44,887 bases of DNA, from contig JALMLS010000599.1 in the NCBI GenBank assembly GCA_038496445.1, forward strand, positions 1-44,887, in the 5' to 3' direction. The position numbers and the translations under genes were made by a program. This DNA comes from Trichosphaerium sp. ATCC 40318. Lineage: Eukaryota; Discosea; Flabellinia; Trichosidae. Under the pieces are notes generated by a model. The model searched no databases, had not been told where the DNA came from, and saw only the letters and a program-made list of their open reading frames with translations. The stretch's first letter is position 1, and the number at the start of each line of letters is the position of its first letter. This document shows, one piece after another, positions 10,857-21,513 of this stretch.

Positions 10857-12211
10857 TTACAAGTACTTCATGTGGAATTCAATATGCTCTTGTATGAATG
10901 TAGAAATAAAGAAGTAGCTATGATCATAACCATCTTGCATCCTGGAAAATGTACAATCAGAAAAAAATAAATGAAATCAAAAGCTGTACCTGACATCCAA
11001 TGCAACATTTGTATTTCCTTTAGCGGCAGCCTTAAACAAATGTAAAAATCTACACCAAGTACAGACAATAGACTTACAGTAAGGTTTTCAGGTAACAGTT
11101 GCTTCTTCCCCAAGAAACCATCAACTGTACCCTACGCAAAGTTGTTACAACAAATACTGAGCCCTTCTTGGATAATCCTGATCCTTCGTAAAAGAAAACT
11201 GTTCACGTGATTACCTGGTCAACAAGAATTGGTAGAGCGTCTCCTTCTCGTTTGTAACTCTTAATCAATTCGGTAGCATCATAAGCCTAAGTCAAGAGTA
11301 AGAATATTGGCGTTTTTTTTCAACCGAAATTTCAAAAACCAGAAAAATAGAGCACGTGCCTTCCAATCTTCTTTGTTGCTTCCAAGGTATCCCCCAAAGC
11401 ATTTTTCGCCCCATGGGCAATTTACTGGGTTACTTATAGGAGCAAATGCGGAAACACTCTATACACAGTCGTGTGAGAGAACGTCGTGTGAAAAATAAAA
11501 ATACCTTAAAAGTGTTTGTCTTTAAACCAATAATAAGAGCACCATGGCCGCCCATTGAATGTCCTGTGATACCTTGCCTGTTAACGTCTACTGGTGCAAG
11601 AGATTCTACAACTTTTGGAAGCTCTTTTGTTATGTAGGAGTACATGCGATAATTTTTCCACTTTGGTTCAGTGGCGTCAACGTAGAAACCAGCGCCAGTG
11701 CCTAGACTGTTGTAAATAGATGTAAAATTGGTGTTCCTCTCCTAAGACGCTATGTAGTGCACACAAAAAGATTTAAGCGGTAACGAAGTTGTGAATATAA
11801 ACGTACCAAAGTCCCAACTCTCGTCTTCACCTTCAACGCCTAGTCCTCCTTTTGATAACAATAAGCGTTTAGAAAAAAAAAAAACCGAATGACACGCACT
11901 TGGTGAAGTGTCTGGAGCGATTAGAATCAACCCCTTTTCTGCAGCGTATTTCTGGGCACCTGCCTTTTGAATAAAGTTTTGATCTGTGCACGTCAAGCCT
12001 GACAAGAAGTAGAGGACTGGGTAAGCTTTCGACGCCTAGGTATTTAGCTATTATTACGCCCAATAATACGTACAGCGTCTTTATCATTAGAATCGAAAGG
12101 CAAATAGATGTGAAACTTCATTTTACAGCCGAGTTCGGTTGACATATGCTCATAGCGATCTACTGAACCTCCAAAGCAGCGTGTTGAGTCTAGTTGTTTA
12201 GGTGCTTCCAT
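10857..12211 (-). CDS. S-formylglutathione hydrolase (esterase D type)
   Basis: This enzyme hydrolyses S-formylglutathione to glutathione and formate, the last step of glutathione-dependent formaldehyde detoxification, normally in the cytosol. The ATG is at 12209-12211 ([15 protein letters not shown]...), and the stop is the complement of 10857-10859. Exons read in order give [32 protein letters not shown], the nucleophile motif [10 protein letters not shown] (about 11555), [14 protein letters not shown], the acid region LPILVDQG and the His motif [13 protein letters not shown], ending in HMKYL. All three catalytic residues of the alpha/beta hydrolase triad are visible. At least seven short introns split it. 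The deduced length (about 280 residues) fits the family. It is divergent from gene 2 and convergent with gene 1. Confidence 0.93.
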
Positions 12212-12504
12212 TGTTTTTTGTAACTGAAAAAATACAGTTTAAGTCGCACCACGCCTTGTACCAAGTTAAAAGCCGTTAATAGTCCATGCACAGAGTGAAA
12301 CTACTCACCAGAGATTGATCCACACGCAAATTAAGAGCACCTGTCAACCAACGTGAGCTATGCGTCATTTGATGATTTATGCTTCGTATTTCATCAAGAG
12401 TGGCAGCCAATAGCAGTGGTACGCAATTGTAAAAAAATACCAATAATTAGCTCTTCTACGCTTAAATGCGCGTTTTATGTACTGCTGCTCATCAATTTGA
12501 CTAG

Positions 12505-15143
12505 ATAAAGCATCCAAAAACCTTTTGAATGAGCGCTTCTTTTTTGATGTTACAATTGCACCCACATTCAACCTTAAGACAATTGACGCGTGGTACAATG
12601 TAGTAAGCGCTGATTTTTTGGACGCAGGGTTCTTCAAATTCATAGACAGGTAATTTTTCAAAAAAGCTTGCCTACTCTCCAAGTGATCTCACTTTACCCA
12701 CCAGATATGGTGGATCTCCATCCAAGTGTCTACAAAACGTGTACCCTGAATACGAGTGGATATCGTGGAAGTTCAAGTACGATACCATTTTATTGCAAAT
12801 CACGTGACTACGTATTTGATACGTCTTCTTGACGACTATGTAATGACAGTATCGCTCAAGGGGTGGTCCGAGAGGCCATTGGGAAGATGTAAAATCTAGA
12901 TTATCTAAACTAGAGGCAGTTGCAGAGGAACTTGAACTCAAAATCGTTGAAGACTGGTATAAGGTTAATATAAAAGCTTTTCGAAACGTTAGTGGTTCAG
13001 GAGTCTTGGCAAAGTACGCTTATGAAAACACCATAGATTAATGTTAATATCTTAAAAGAGATGGTGGATCCCTTATAAAATGCCTTGCAGAAATATATCC
13101 AAACTTTGAATGGATAGAAGACAATTTCAAGTGCGCTCATTGTCTTTGATTGTCAAAAAAATGTTGTTCCTTACTTTTTCTTTTTTGTACTTTAGTATGG
13201 TGACACGAGGTCATTGGAGCGACCAAAACAATCTTGTAGATTTTTTTAATAAGGTTGGTGAAAAAGAGGGAATAAAGGATTTAGATGGATGGTATGACCT
13301 ATCACGTAAGGCCATGGAAAAACACAATATATTTCGGTTTATAAGGTAAACTATTTTTCTGATCCCTACCTGCTTTGTCATCATTTCATCGTGTCTAAGA
13401 CTTCTTTGCATAGAAGTAAAAAGGGGTTACTGGATAAACTTATTAAAGTATTTCCTAATTACCGATGGCTCCCAGTAGAGTTTTGGGAAAGCAGGTTTCT
13501 TCTTATTTGCATTTTTCAACATTGAGTGACCTGTTGTTAGACGTGCGCCTGCTGGGTATTGGAACTCAATGGATAATCAACGCGCTCAATTTGAGGTTAT
13601 TGGCCGACTATCGGGGATCAAGACAATGGATGGTTGGTATAAGGTCCCACAAGAAAAAATACTCAGCGATCAATCTTTGAACTCCATAATGATATCAAAG
13701 TGCGTCCCACAGTTTTTAACCAGTTGAATACTCAAATCTTGTCAGGTATAGTGGATATTTAGATAAGGCACTGATGAGGTTGTATCCTCATTACTCTTGG
13801 GATTCATCACAGTTCAAATCTAGACGTACTAAACACCGACAGCATATCAACATGCAAAGAATGATTTTCGAAAATATTGGTAAAGAACTGGGTGTTAAGA
13901 TGCTAGATGATTGGCGGGATATACCTGCTACAGATATTGCAAAGAAAGGTGGATCAGGAATTGTTCAATTAAAGTACTACACTGCATAAAGAGAAGATGT
14001 AAACTGACTTGTTCAACAAAAGGTATAATTCGTCAAGGAACAAAATGTTACAAGGTCTTTATCCACAACATCCATGGAATTTTCCTGTCATTGAATACGT
14101 TGAAAAAGGCCACTGGTACGCTTAAACACTTACTGAACACCAAGTTTACATAATTCATTAACTAACTAGGCTCGACACAACAAATCAGCGCTCGTTTTTA
14201 ACGAAAGCCACTAAAGCATTGAATATTACTAACAACGAACAATGGTGCCACCTTTTTTTATCTTTTCTTTTTCTTATTAATGGGTAAAGGTATCGTGTTT
14301 CAGAGGATCAAATACGCTCTTTAGGCGGTAAAGGATTACTTGCCTATTTCCCAAGAGTTCTAAGTGTACTTGATTCTGAGTTTCCTTGGCAATGGCATAA
14401 GTTCTTACATAAAGCAAAAAGAGCACGACAAAGGTACAATATATTCAACACGTGTTGAGGCTTAATCTCATATCAAAATTTGCAGGTGGCTTCGCCATAG
14501 TATCAAGAGAGTATTACCTTCTATTGAAGTATTAGAAGAGCATGCTATTGGTAGCATTAACGCATCTGGGAGCCCTTTGACAGTTGATGTATTTGTTCCA
14601 AAACATGACCTTGCTATTGAATATCAGGGTACGCATACTTGTTTGCCTGCAACGACTTATATGCTTTGTAAAGGAGAACATCACTATCACGAAAACATGG
14701 CTTACTCTCAACCAAAAGCGATGTATCTCCTACGTGATTTTGAGAAAGCTCAGCATTGCAAAGACAATGGTAAGAAAAAGCAACTAAAGAGTTTTTCAGC
14801 TCAAACTTTAATTGAACTTCCTTAGGTATATGTTTGGTGCCTATACCATATTGGTGGCCTGGCGATTTAGATACACTTGTAGCAACATTATTATATTTTA
14901 AGCCAGACCTTGAGGTTTCTCATAAAATCACTAAACACATTGAACCATTATGTGAAAAACCAGTTGAGAGTATTCAGCCAGGTGACTCTCCAGGTACGCT
15001 TGATATCCTTTTTATTTCTTTTGTTTCTATCAAAAAGGGTTAAGGCACTTTACTAATGATTGTTCTTACAAGGTGAGAAACTAATGAAGCCTACTTCAAA
15101 TACAAGAGATACATTTGTTGAAATGGTTATTCAATGTACATAA
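12505..15143 (+). CDS. Repeat protein with C-terminal restriction-endonuclease-like domain (gene 2)
   Basis: This paralogue of gene 1 encodes at least about 640 residues in about 14 exons. The start codon was not found: coding is supported from 12505 (LDKASKNLLNERFFF), and an earlier exon around 12340-12420 with FHQEWQPIAV is possible. Successive repeats carry LKTIDAWYNV, YPEYEW, KIVEDWYKV, YPNFEW, KDLDGWYDL, FPNYRW, KTMDGWYKV, YPHYSW and KMLDDWRDI, then the conserved pre-nuclease exon YRVSEDQIRSLGGKG...WQWHKF. The nuclease domain shows TVDVFVPKHDLAIEYQG, then (after a 44-nt intron) EHHY, the helix RDFEKAQHCKDNG and LVPIPYWW. The last exon ends VIQCT. Each repeat is bounded by introns at similar points, which points to growth by exon duplication. 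Confidence 0.75.
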
Positions 15144-15639
15144 TCGACAAGGTTTGAAGTCATTGGCGGGTGTACACACTATATACTTGTATGGGTTGTA
15201 CTCAGATTACACTCGTGTTGAGGCATTAACTGGTGCACAGAATGTAATATACTAGCAAAATGCTCATTTTTTAATCACAATGAGTTTGTTTATGCTTTGT
15301 GATAGAAAAAAATTATTGTGCCACAAAAGTTAGTACCATGAACGCCCTTTAGTACCAATAACATTATATCTGGTTTCACTTTTTTTGCAGCACCGTTTTT
15401 GAAGTTGAAATTTATAAAACGTTTCTGTCATCAAGATATTTCCGCTGGATTATCCGCTTATTTCCTATTTTAAAAAACGGTACATGTGCCTTTTGTCTAG
15501 AAGTTCTTGCCTGAGGCAAGGAGAGATAGTTTCCTATAGTTGAAACCGACACGGCCGCTCAGAAAAAAACCGGAAAATTCCGCGGAAAAGCTACCTTAAC
15601 ATCAAGTACATTATATCGTCATTAAACGAATATAAAAGT
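15144..15639. other. Intergenic region between gene 2 and DUF427 gene
   Basis: This 496-nt AT-rich spacer holds no ORF worth calling. A GC-richer patch 60-120 nt before the next ATG (acacggccgctcag, then ccgcgg) stands out from its surroundings and may be a promoter element. The same patch is present in the left copy. Confidence 0.45.
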
Positions 15640-16396
15640 ATGGCAGATAGCACTTTGGTCGAAGTTGAAGGCATGACGCTCCATTGGGGTGACGAAGTAC
15701 CTAAAGTACGTGAAAACAGCTTGTAAACGCGCTATCAAATTGATACCGCCGTTTATTGTAAAGGTAAGGTTAAACCTCGTATAGAACATTAAAGACATAG
15801 CTCTCAAGTACATAAAAGAAAATCCCGGGTACACCATTGACATAGAGCCTTGTACAAAAACGTACGCAAGACGGTGCCCTCGAAACATGTCCCATTAATT
15901 CTTTATGAAGTGTATCAGTTGAAATAGATGGAGTAGTTGTCGCTGAAAGTAAAGAGGCTGTAGAAGTTCACGAAACAGCGCATAAAATGGTAGGTCAACA
16001 ACTGCAAAGAGTCTAGCAGCTACGCCAAATGGAGTAGTTAAGCTTCATTTGCGCTAGTAAAAGTTGCATGAAAAAAAACACGTGTTTAAATCGACTGTTG
16101 ACTGGATTAACCTTAGGTTTATTACTTACCACGAAAGGATGTCAAGGGGAAATTTGACTCCAGGAAGGAACATACTGTGCGTATTCAACTGGTTTACAAT
16201 ATGATTTTTGACTTTCTGTTGTATTTAGAGTCACTGTCCTTTTAAGGGTATGGCGTCATACTATGATATAGATATAAATGGTAAACAATACTCTAATGCT
16301 ATTTGGAGCTATGAGACACCAATAGATAGTGTAAAAGGAATCAAGGATCTGGTTTCTTTCATGCCACAAGAAACGTTGAAATGGAAGGTTGAGTAG
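15640..16396 (+). CDS. DUF427-domain protein
   Basis: The start is taken as the ATG at 15640 (MADSTLVEVEGMTLHWG). Exon boundaries in the first third could not be settled. A segment around 15915-15985 reads VSVEIDGVVVAESKEAVEV, followed after an intron by YYLPRKDVKGKFDSRKEHT, and after another by SHCPFKGMASYYDIDING and NAIWSYETP, ending KWKVE at 16396. The order V-x-DGVVVA-S, YYLPRxDV, CPFKGxASYY and W-Y-x-P is the signature of the DUF427 beta-barrel domain found in bacteria, algae and fungi. Its biochemical role is not established. The gene is convergent with the GST gene, 128 nt downstream. Confidence 0.65.
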
Positions 16397-16524
16397 CCAG
16401 TGTTTAGTCTTGCATCTATTGTTACAATGTGTCAATGCTAGATATCTTTGTTTTTAATCACGTGAGCAATAAAGTAAAATAAATGGTGTTTGACAAACTT
16501 TGTTTATTGAAAGCAAAGCAAGAC

Positions 16525-17423
16525 TTAATGACACAAGTTTTGCATGGTTTCAGCTCCTTTTACTGGAGGAGATGTCGCTGAATTTTCTGTCACAAGCTTG
16601 ATAGCAACATGGAAAGGATCATGGACTGTCTTAAAGATAGCGTCACCTTGTACGTTGTTCCAAAACTGAGCAACTTTAGGAGGAAGTTGATCATCGTATT
16701 TCCCAACATAAACACTCTGAGCAAGAGATGAAGCTAGTACCAAATCAGCTATACTTAAGTTCATTCCAACAAGCCAATGAGAATCTTTAAAGTAATTGTC
16801 ATTATAAAAAGATAGCTAAACAGAAAAGTCAGGAATAAAACCACCTCTGAGAATACTCACCTCATCATGTAGTTTGTTATGTATTTCTCTTACTTTGCCA
16901 GTGTCTTTTTCCTTTACTTTGAGAACAGTAGGTCCAAAGAATGATTCATATGCTAGAGTGTTGGAAGTCACAACAACATTTCCTCTTAACGACTCATAAA
17001 CACTGTCAATCTGTTTTGATAATACTTAGCTTAACACTGCCACTAACAGTCGTTTACCTTTGATAGCGATTCCAGGTCAGTAACTGGATAAAGCAAACTC
17101 GATTTTTTGATGCACAAATACCTTTGACAAGTCAGGATAAAACTATCACAATGGGGTGAACAAAAATACCTTGCTATTGCCCCTGAATCGCATACGATAG
17201 AGTCTTCATCCTTTAAAACGGGTATTTTACCTCTAGGATTCAATGACAAGAATTGTGGCGTCTTTTGCTCGCTCTTGACGAGGTTAACTTCCTTTGAAGA
17301 ATAAGATGTCATGTGTAATAAAGGTAGTCGTACTGATAGCTTTACGTTTACATTTGTAGCCACTGCTACCATGTACGCAAATCTTGATGGTAGAGATAAC
17401 GGATTCCAATAGAGGGTTGTCAT
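16525..17423 (-). CDS. Glutathione S-transferase family protein
   Basis: The ATG is the complement of 17421-17423, with a clear 80-residue first exon: MTTLYWNPLSLPSRFAYM, then FLSLNPRGKIPVLKDED with the cis-proline, and DSGAIARY, the glutathione-contacting acidic-Ser pair of the thioredoxin-fold domain. Later exons give a helical C-domain with KEKDTGKVREIHNKLHDE and HWLVGMNLSIADLVLASSL, the usual N-capping/hydrophobic-staple region, and end MQNLCH. Four short introns were traced. The length (about 235 residues) is normal for cytosolic GSTs. It could equally be called an eEF1B-gamma-like GST domain, but no eEF1G C-terminal domain follows. The left-hand duplicate lacks the first exon. Confidence 0.87.
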
Positions 17424-17865
17424 TTAGTATTTCACTATAAGTATCAGTCAAATTCCAAACGAAATTTCACCTTTTTTTGTACCGGCGTTTTTTCCTTTAC
17501 TTTATTTTCCCGATGGTACACATAAAATTTATCCGTGTCATCTTCTCTCAAAGTTTGAGCAATATCTCAGGTATACCCACATGGGATAAGTTTGTGTTCG
17601 AAAAACTTGTGTAATCAGAGGCTCAACCGTGTTCACAGAACGATTTTCTTGGTTCTGGGCTTCGGTTTCTAAGTATTACAGCTTGACACTGTGAATATTA
17701 ATATCAACTCAGTGGGTAGAACGGTACTTTTTAGAGCATCTGAGGCTCGAGAGTCAAATTCACTAGAGTTTTGACTCAATTTTGATTCTCTTAAATGTTG
17801 ACTTTTGTGTTTGTAATTAAACGGAACAAAGGCAACGCAACGGGTGCCAAATACCTCCACTACAA
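17424..17865. promoter_or_regulatory. Divergent intergenic region, GST and orphan gene
   Basis: This 442-nt spacer lies between two divergent ATGs, so both promoters must be here. A run of T, a short acggcg-type GC patch and AT-rich sequence are seen, but no element is recognised with confidence. Block B ends before it, at 17234, so the left copy of GST has no equivalent promoter. Confidence 0.4.
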
Positions 17866-18744
17866 ATGAAACGTCGCAAACGCAAAGTAAAGATCGTAGG
17901 CAGAAAGAAGAAAAAGGCGCCAACAACGAATAACACTCTAAAAGCGCTGAAACAATCTCCATTCGAAAACTACGATATTGCCGTGCTCATAGTACAAACA
18001 GCATTTCCTGTAGTAAATTTTACACAAATTAACGCCTGGGGACGTCTAAACACCACACTTCACGAAGTAGTCAATGCTGAAGCGACGTTAAGCCATTTTT
18101 ACGAGCGTCATTATTGCCCAAAATATAAAATCACAGGCACCCTCTCAGATCCTTCTATCATCAAAGAATTCTTGCAAAACCGCCTCAAATTCGATAGAGA
18201 ACCCACGCCGAAAAAGCCACACTTAACCAGCTGTTTCATGGCCGACAACCATCTCGGCGATGACGCTCGCAATAAGCTCAGAATGGTTATACAACGTAGT
18301 ACTCTTCCTGATAACCTAAGGTTGATCACACGCTACAATACGTACAATACCGAAATTTACCGCATGAGCACTGATGAAGTACGAGAATTACAAACAACAG
18401 TTGATATTTTTCCCATCCGAGCTTCTCAAGGAACAAAACCACTCAATGTGACACTAAACTGTAGTGATACTATGGAGTTCGGTGCCGGAAGGTTAAGATG
18501 CAACATTACAATTTTACTAGACGATAAACTCGTGTGCAAAGGAGCGGCAGAATGGGGAGGCTCGTTAGACAAAATACAAGTAAAAACTGAAAATCTTGAG
18601 AAACTCTACAATATCATTAGTTGGGATAAGAGTAAAGACGCTACTAAGATTGAAAAAGTGTTGTTCATCATGACAGCATTATCACAACTACATTGGCCTG
18701 CTGAAATACTTAGTTCAGATTACCCTCAGGTAGAAGAGGAATGA
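17866..18744 (+). CDS. Unknown 292-residue protein with highly basic N-terminus
   Basis: This is a single uninterrupted frame, unusual in a region where nearly all genes have introns. It begins MKRRKRKVKIVGRKKKKAP, a strong nuclear or nucleolar localisation-like stretch. It continues as a mixed alpha/beta sequence with NFTQINAWGRLN, SHFYERHYCPKY, LTSCFMADNHLG, GAGRLRCNITILLDDKLVC and a terminal acidic PQVEEE. The ORF starts at the first ATG after a stop-rich stretch and is divergent from GST. No domain is recognised. Length, composition and absence of internal stops make chance very unlikely. Intronless structure may mean retroposition, acquisition from elsewhere, or simply a simple gene. Confidence 0.8.
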   Translation: MKRRKRKVKIVGRKKKKAPTTNNTLKALKQSPFENYDIAVLIVQTAFPVVNFTQINAWGRLNTTLHEVVNAEATLSHFYERHYCPKYKITGTLSDPSIIKEFLQNRLKFDREPTPKKPHLTSCFMADNHLGDDARNKLRMVIQRSTLPDNLRLITRYNTYNTEIYRMSTDEVRELQTTVDIFPIRASQGTKPLNVTLNCSDTMEFGAGRLRCNITILLDDKLVCKGAAEWGGSLDKIQVKTENLEKLYNIISWDKSKDATKIEKVLFIMTALSQLHWPAEILSSDYPQVEEE

Positions 18745-19133
18745 ACCACTGCCTGAAAAGAAGAAAAAACGCAGAAAAAAAAGGTAAAGAACAAGCTTTT
18801 ATCTCAATAAAATTCTATTCTACATTGCCTACTATTTTACACTTACACTCAAAGCTTTTTGTTGTGGACCTTGCATCTAGTTTTTTTTTGTTAGGGCATA
18901 CACATGAGTCTTTTTTCACTTCAGCTCGGTTGTCAAGGCTTTCTTTCTTCTTTCCGAAGTCATTCAATCATTCGTTCTTTGCACTTCTTGATCTCATAGG
19001 TATCACAATAATGTTTGTACGGAGTTGATTAATTGCCTAAACAATTATTATTAATAACCTAACTTGCTACAGCCTTTGGCAATTGAAAAAAAATGCCTGT
19101 ACTTTTGTGAAAAAAGATTCGAAAAAGTTGAGT
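18745..19133. other. Intergenic region downstream of orphan gene
   Basis: This 389-nt spacer lies between two convergent genes. It contains T-rich tracts and an aattaattgcc/ttattattaat patch. One 95-codon frame (18741-19028) overlaps the preceding stop but has a low-complexity Phe/Ser/Leu composition and is not called. A nuclease exon like those of genes 1 and 2 was looked for on the minus strand and not found. Confidence 0.45.
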
Positions 19134-20377
19134 TTACCATTGTTTAGATTTGCGAGATACTTTTGAGAAGAGGTGCCACTGCCATGTAAAATCATTATTT
19201 AAACCAGACAATGCGTAAGGGAAATAACGACAGAATCCTCCGCCTCCAAGTGCAGCAATCTGGTCAATAGAAACACGGTACCTAATTGCGAGTAAAAAAA
19301 TCAATGTGACACTTTTTTGGGTTAAAAAGAAAAGCCTTTGTTGTGTCATAAAGACATGTACAAAAACTGAGAATTAAATTGAATTAGTACCAATCTTGTG
19401 GTGAGCGTATACGTAATGCATTAGCTGTAGTTTTTAAGAACGCCATTTGATTAACTGGCTCCTCCCAATAACCAATTGGTTTCTCTCTATTGACCTTAAA
19501 ATTCCATGGAAATTCTGTATAAAGTGACTGTAACATCCTTGGCAACGAACCACGATAACTAAATAAATAAATATAAACATTAAGAGTATCTGAAGAGCAA
19601 AAAAAAAAGAAAGAAAAAAAAGTTAAATGTCATGTGTCAACAACATGTCAAAATGTCATTTTGCTTTTTTTAATTACCTATGAAGTACAGTTCCGCCTCC
19701 ACGTTTTATAACCTGTGTTGTCCTCACGGTATGCCAATCACTCAGAGTTTTGACGTCAAGGGCCTTTGCTATGTTGCTAAGAGTATTACGCTGATCATTG
19801 GCCCAAAATCGTTGAAGGTTGCTTGTAAATTGTTCTGGACGCCAATTGTATTTTGGATAAATACTACTGAGCGCCTTATACATGGAGCTGTCATACCTTG
19901 GATCAACGAGTAAGCGTTGAAAAACGGTTTTTTGCTAGTTTACTTTGTTGAGAAGATTGCAGCACCTTTCTCTGCCAGAATATCGCTAGGCGATACGCTG
20001 TACCAATCTTCTAGGGATTTTAAACGTAGGTTACGCCCAATCGCGTTAAACTTGTCTATTTGGTTTCCCAATGCGTCCCAATGGTTTGCTGGTACGTTTT
20101 TAAAGCGCCACTCTTGCCAATTATGCGTTGGAAACAGTACGCGCAGAGCTCGCGAAAGAGAGTAATTATACCTGTACGCTAATTAGTGGTTACGTAGTTG
20201 ACGCAATTATTATTACTTTTTAAGTATGGTTCCGCCACCAGCTTGCTCTACGTCATCAGTTGTAACAGTATACCAGCCATTAAGTGTTGTAATGTGTAGC
20301 TTTGGTGCTAAAACAGTTATAAACAAATGTCTGTGGTGGGCTCTATTGCCTGCCCACTTGAAGGTACGGTATTGCAT
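19134..20377 (-). CDS. Repeat-family paralogue lacking the nuclease domain (gene 3)
   Basis: This is the third member of the repeat family, on the opposite strand, about 300 residues. A candidate ATG is at 20375-20377 (MQYRTFKWAGN). Exons give HITTLNGWYTV/GGGTILK; FPTHNW, KSLEDWYSV; YPKYNW, KTLSDWHTV, GGGTVLH; FPWNF, GYWEE, RSPQDW; and the conserved penultimate exon YRVSIDQIAALGGGG...WQWHLF. It stops right after SRKSKQW, exactly where genes 1 and 2 splice into the nuclease exons. No EYQG or PYWW exon is visible downstream. Introns match the positions in genes 1 and 2. It may be a degraded copy or a nuclease-free regulator or DNA-binding form. Confidence 0.68.
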
Positions 20378-20601
20378 TAATTAGACGGAAATAGTTGGAA
20401 AAGAAAAAAAAAACAAATTGGCTTCGATTTTTTGACACAAGAACAGGTTCGATATTGAACGAATGGCCGCACCGTTATTTCAAGAGTTCGTACTAGCGCG
20501 TCACGTGGATGTCTACAGCCACGTGATTCTGTGCGTGCTTTTTCGCAATTCAATGTTTTGAAACAGTTTTATTGTTCGTGTACGACAAAGACAACTACGA
20601 G

Positions 20602-20814
20602 ATGGTTCTGGTCTTATATGTAGGATATCCGAATGCGACTTTCAGCTTGAGTTTTAAGATTAGCCAGAGCCAAGATATACGAAAATTGTTGAGTTTTCTA
20701 TGCAACAACGCTTTGCAATGTGTCGTTTTAGAAAATGGCATGAAACTCGCACAACTTTCGTTCACTGTTGTAAAGCAAAATACGGGGTACAAAATAGAAC
20801 ACCACGCAGCATAG
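20602..20814 (+). CDS. Small ORF of unknown function
   Basis: An open frame of 70 codons begins MVLVLYVGYPNATF and ends GYKIEHHAA. An upstream ATG at 20572 would add ten residues. It alternates hydrophobic strands and has no signal peptide or recognised motif. There is no homologue in the window, and codon evidence is too little to be sure. An antisense frame of similar length exists over the same bases, so this could be chance. Confidence 0.3.
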   Translation: MVLVLYVGYPNATFSLSFKISQSQDIRKLLSFLCNNALQCVVLENGMKLAQLSFTVVKQNTGYKIEHHAA

Positions 20815-21297
20815 TCAATTGTTGTATTTTAAGCTTTTGGGCAAAACAGTAACTCGAGTTTTTTTGTGGAAACGAGTTCTAAAAAATTCGTAAAATCTTT
20901 TTTATTGGCGTTTTCAATTTTGGTGTACCTTTTTTTAAAGTTTGCTCGCCCAATTTACGTAAAGAAAAGTAAACGAGAGATGCAAGGAGGAAAAAAAAAC
21001 CCAAAAAGTTTCTGACTTTATCTTCCAAATACGGCGGTTTCGTTAGGTACTTCGAATTGGTACATGGTAAATGCGTAGACGCTTTTCAAGCTATTCTAAG
21101 GCAATCCAAAGGAAGTCCGGCGAGATGGCCCCTGAACCACAAAACCTATGAGGGGTTGGCGCAAGTTGATTATCTACGCGTTGAAGTGTGTCTAGAGTAT
21201 TGTAGAGAAAACGAGTTTTATTTATGTTACCCTTTCGTTTGACGCCTTTTCATCGATGCGTTTAATATTACAGTCTTATATACAATAACTAACACTA
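20815..21297. other. Intergenic, AT-rich
   Basis: This 483-nt stretch has long A and T runs (for example around 20860-20945 and 20990-21000). A 61-codon frame at 21057-21242 is present but has no supporting feature. Nothing else is recognised. Confidence 0.4.
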
Positions 21298-21513
21298 TTA
21301 AAAGCGTCGGTTTGGCATAAACTCGAATAGAGTTATTTGCCCCGGAACATCATTGTAGTTCATTGTCACGCTGAATTCATCCAATTGGAATCGGCCAGAT
21401 GTTCGAGTAGCGTTTATGGATGCAATTGCGTTTTGGTTTTCTTCGGATGCCGTTAGACGCCTTTTTACGCTAAACCTTGACGCTGCGAGTACATTAAAAG
21501 GGTGATTGAACAA
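21298..21513 (-). CDS. Small intronless ORF of unknown function
   Basis: This frame of 71 codons runs from MFNHPFNVLAASRF to the C-terminal LFEFMPNRRF. It has a basic first third (RFSVKRRL) followed by a polar, strand-like part (SGRFQLDEFSVTMNYNDV). The balanced composition looks more protein-like than the neighbouring low-complexity frames, but no family is recognised. Confidence 0.35.
   Translation of the reverse strand: MFNHPFNVLAASRFSVKRRLTASEENQNAIASINATRTSGRFQLDEFSVTMNYNDVPGQITLFEFMPNRRF

Larger units (their letters stand above)
9869..17234 (+). repeat. Direct copy B2 of block B
   Basis: This is the right-hand copy of the 7.36-kb block. Unlike B1 it continues without a break into flanking gene sequence on both sides: gene 1 upstream, GST exon 1 downstream. 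It holds intact frames for gene 1, the hydrolase, gene 2 and GST. It is therefore taken as the ancestral, or better sequenced, copy. Confidence 0.95.

Noticed and set aside
9121-16470. Frequent CACGTG hexamers as a regulatory code
   Set aside because: They occur in exons, introns and spacers alike with no fixed position relative to starts, and no count against background could be made.
18741-19028. 95-codon frame after the orphan gene
   Set aside because: Overlaps the preceding stop and has a Phe/Ser/Leu low-complexity composition from T-rich DNA.
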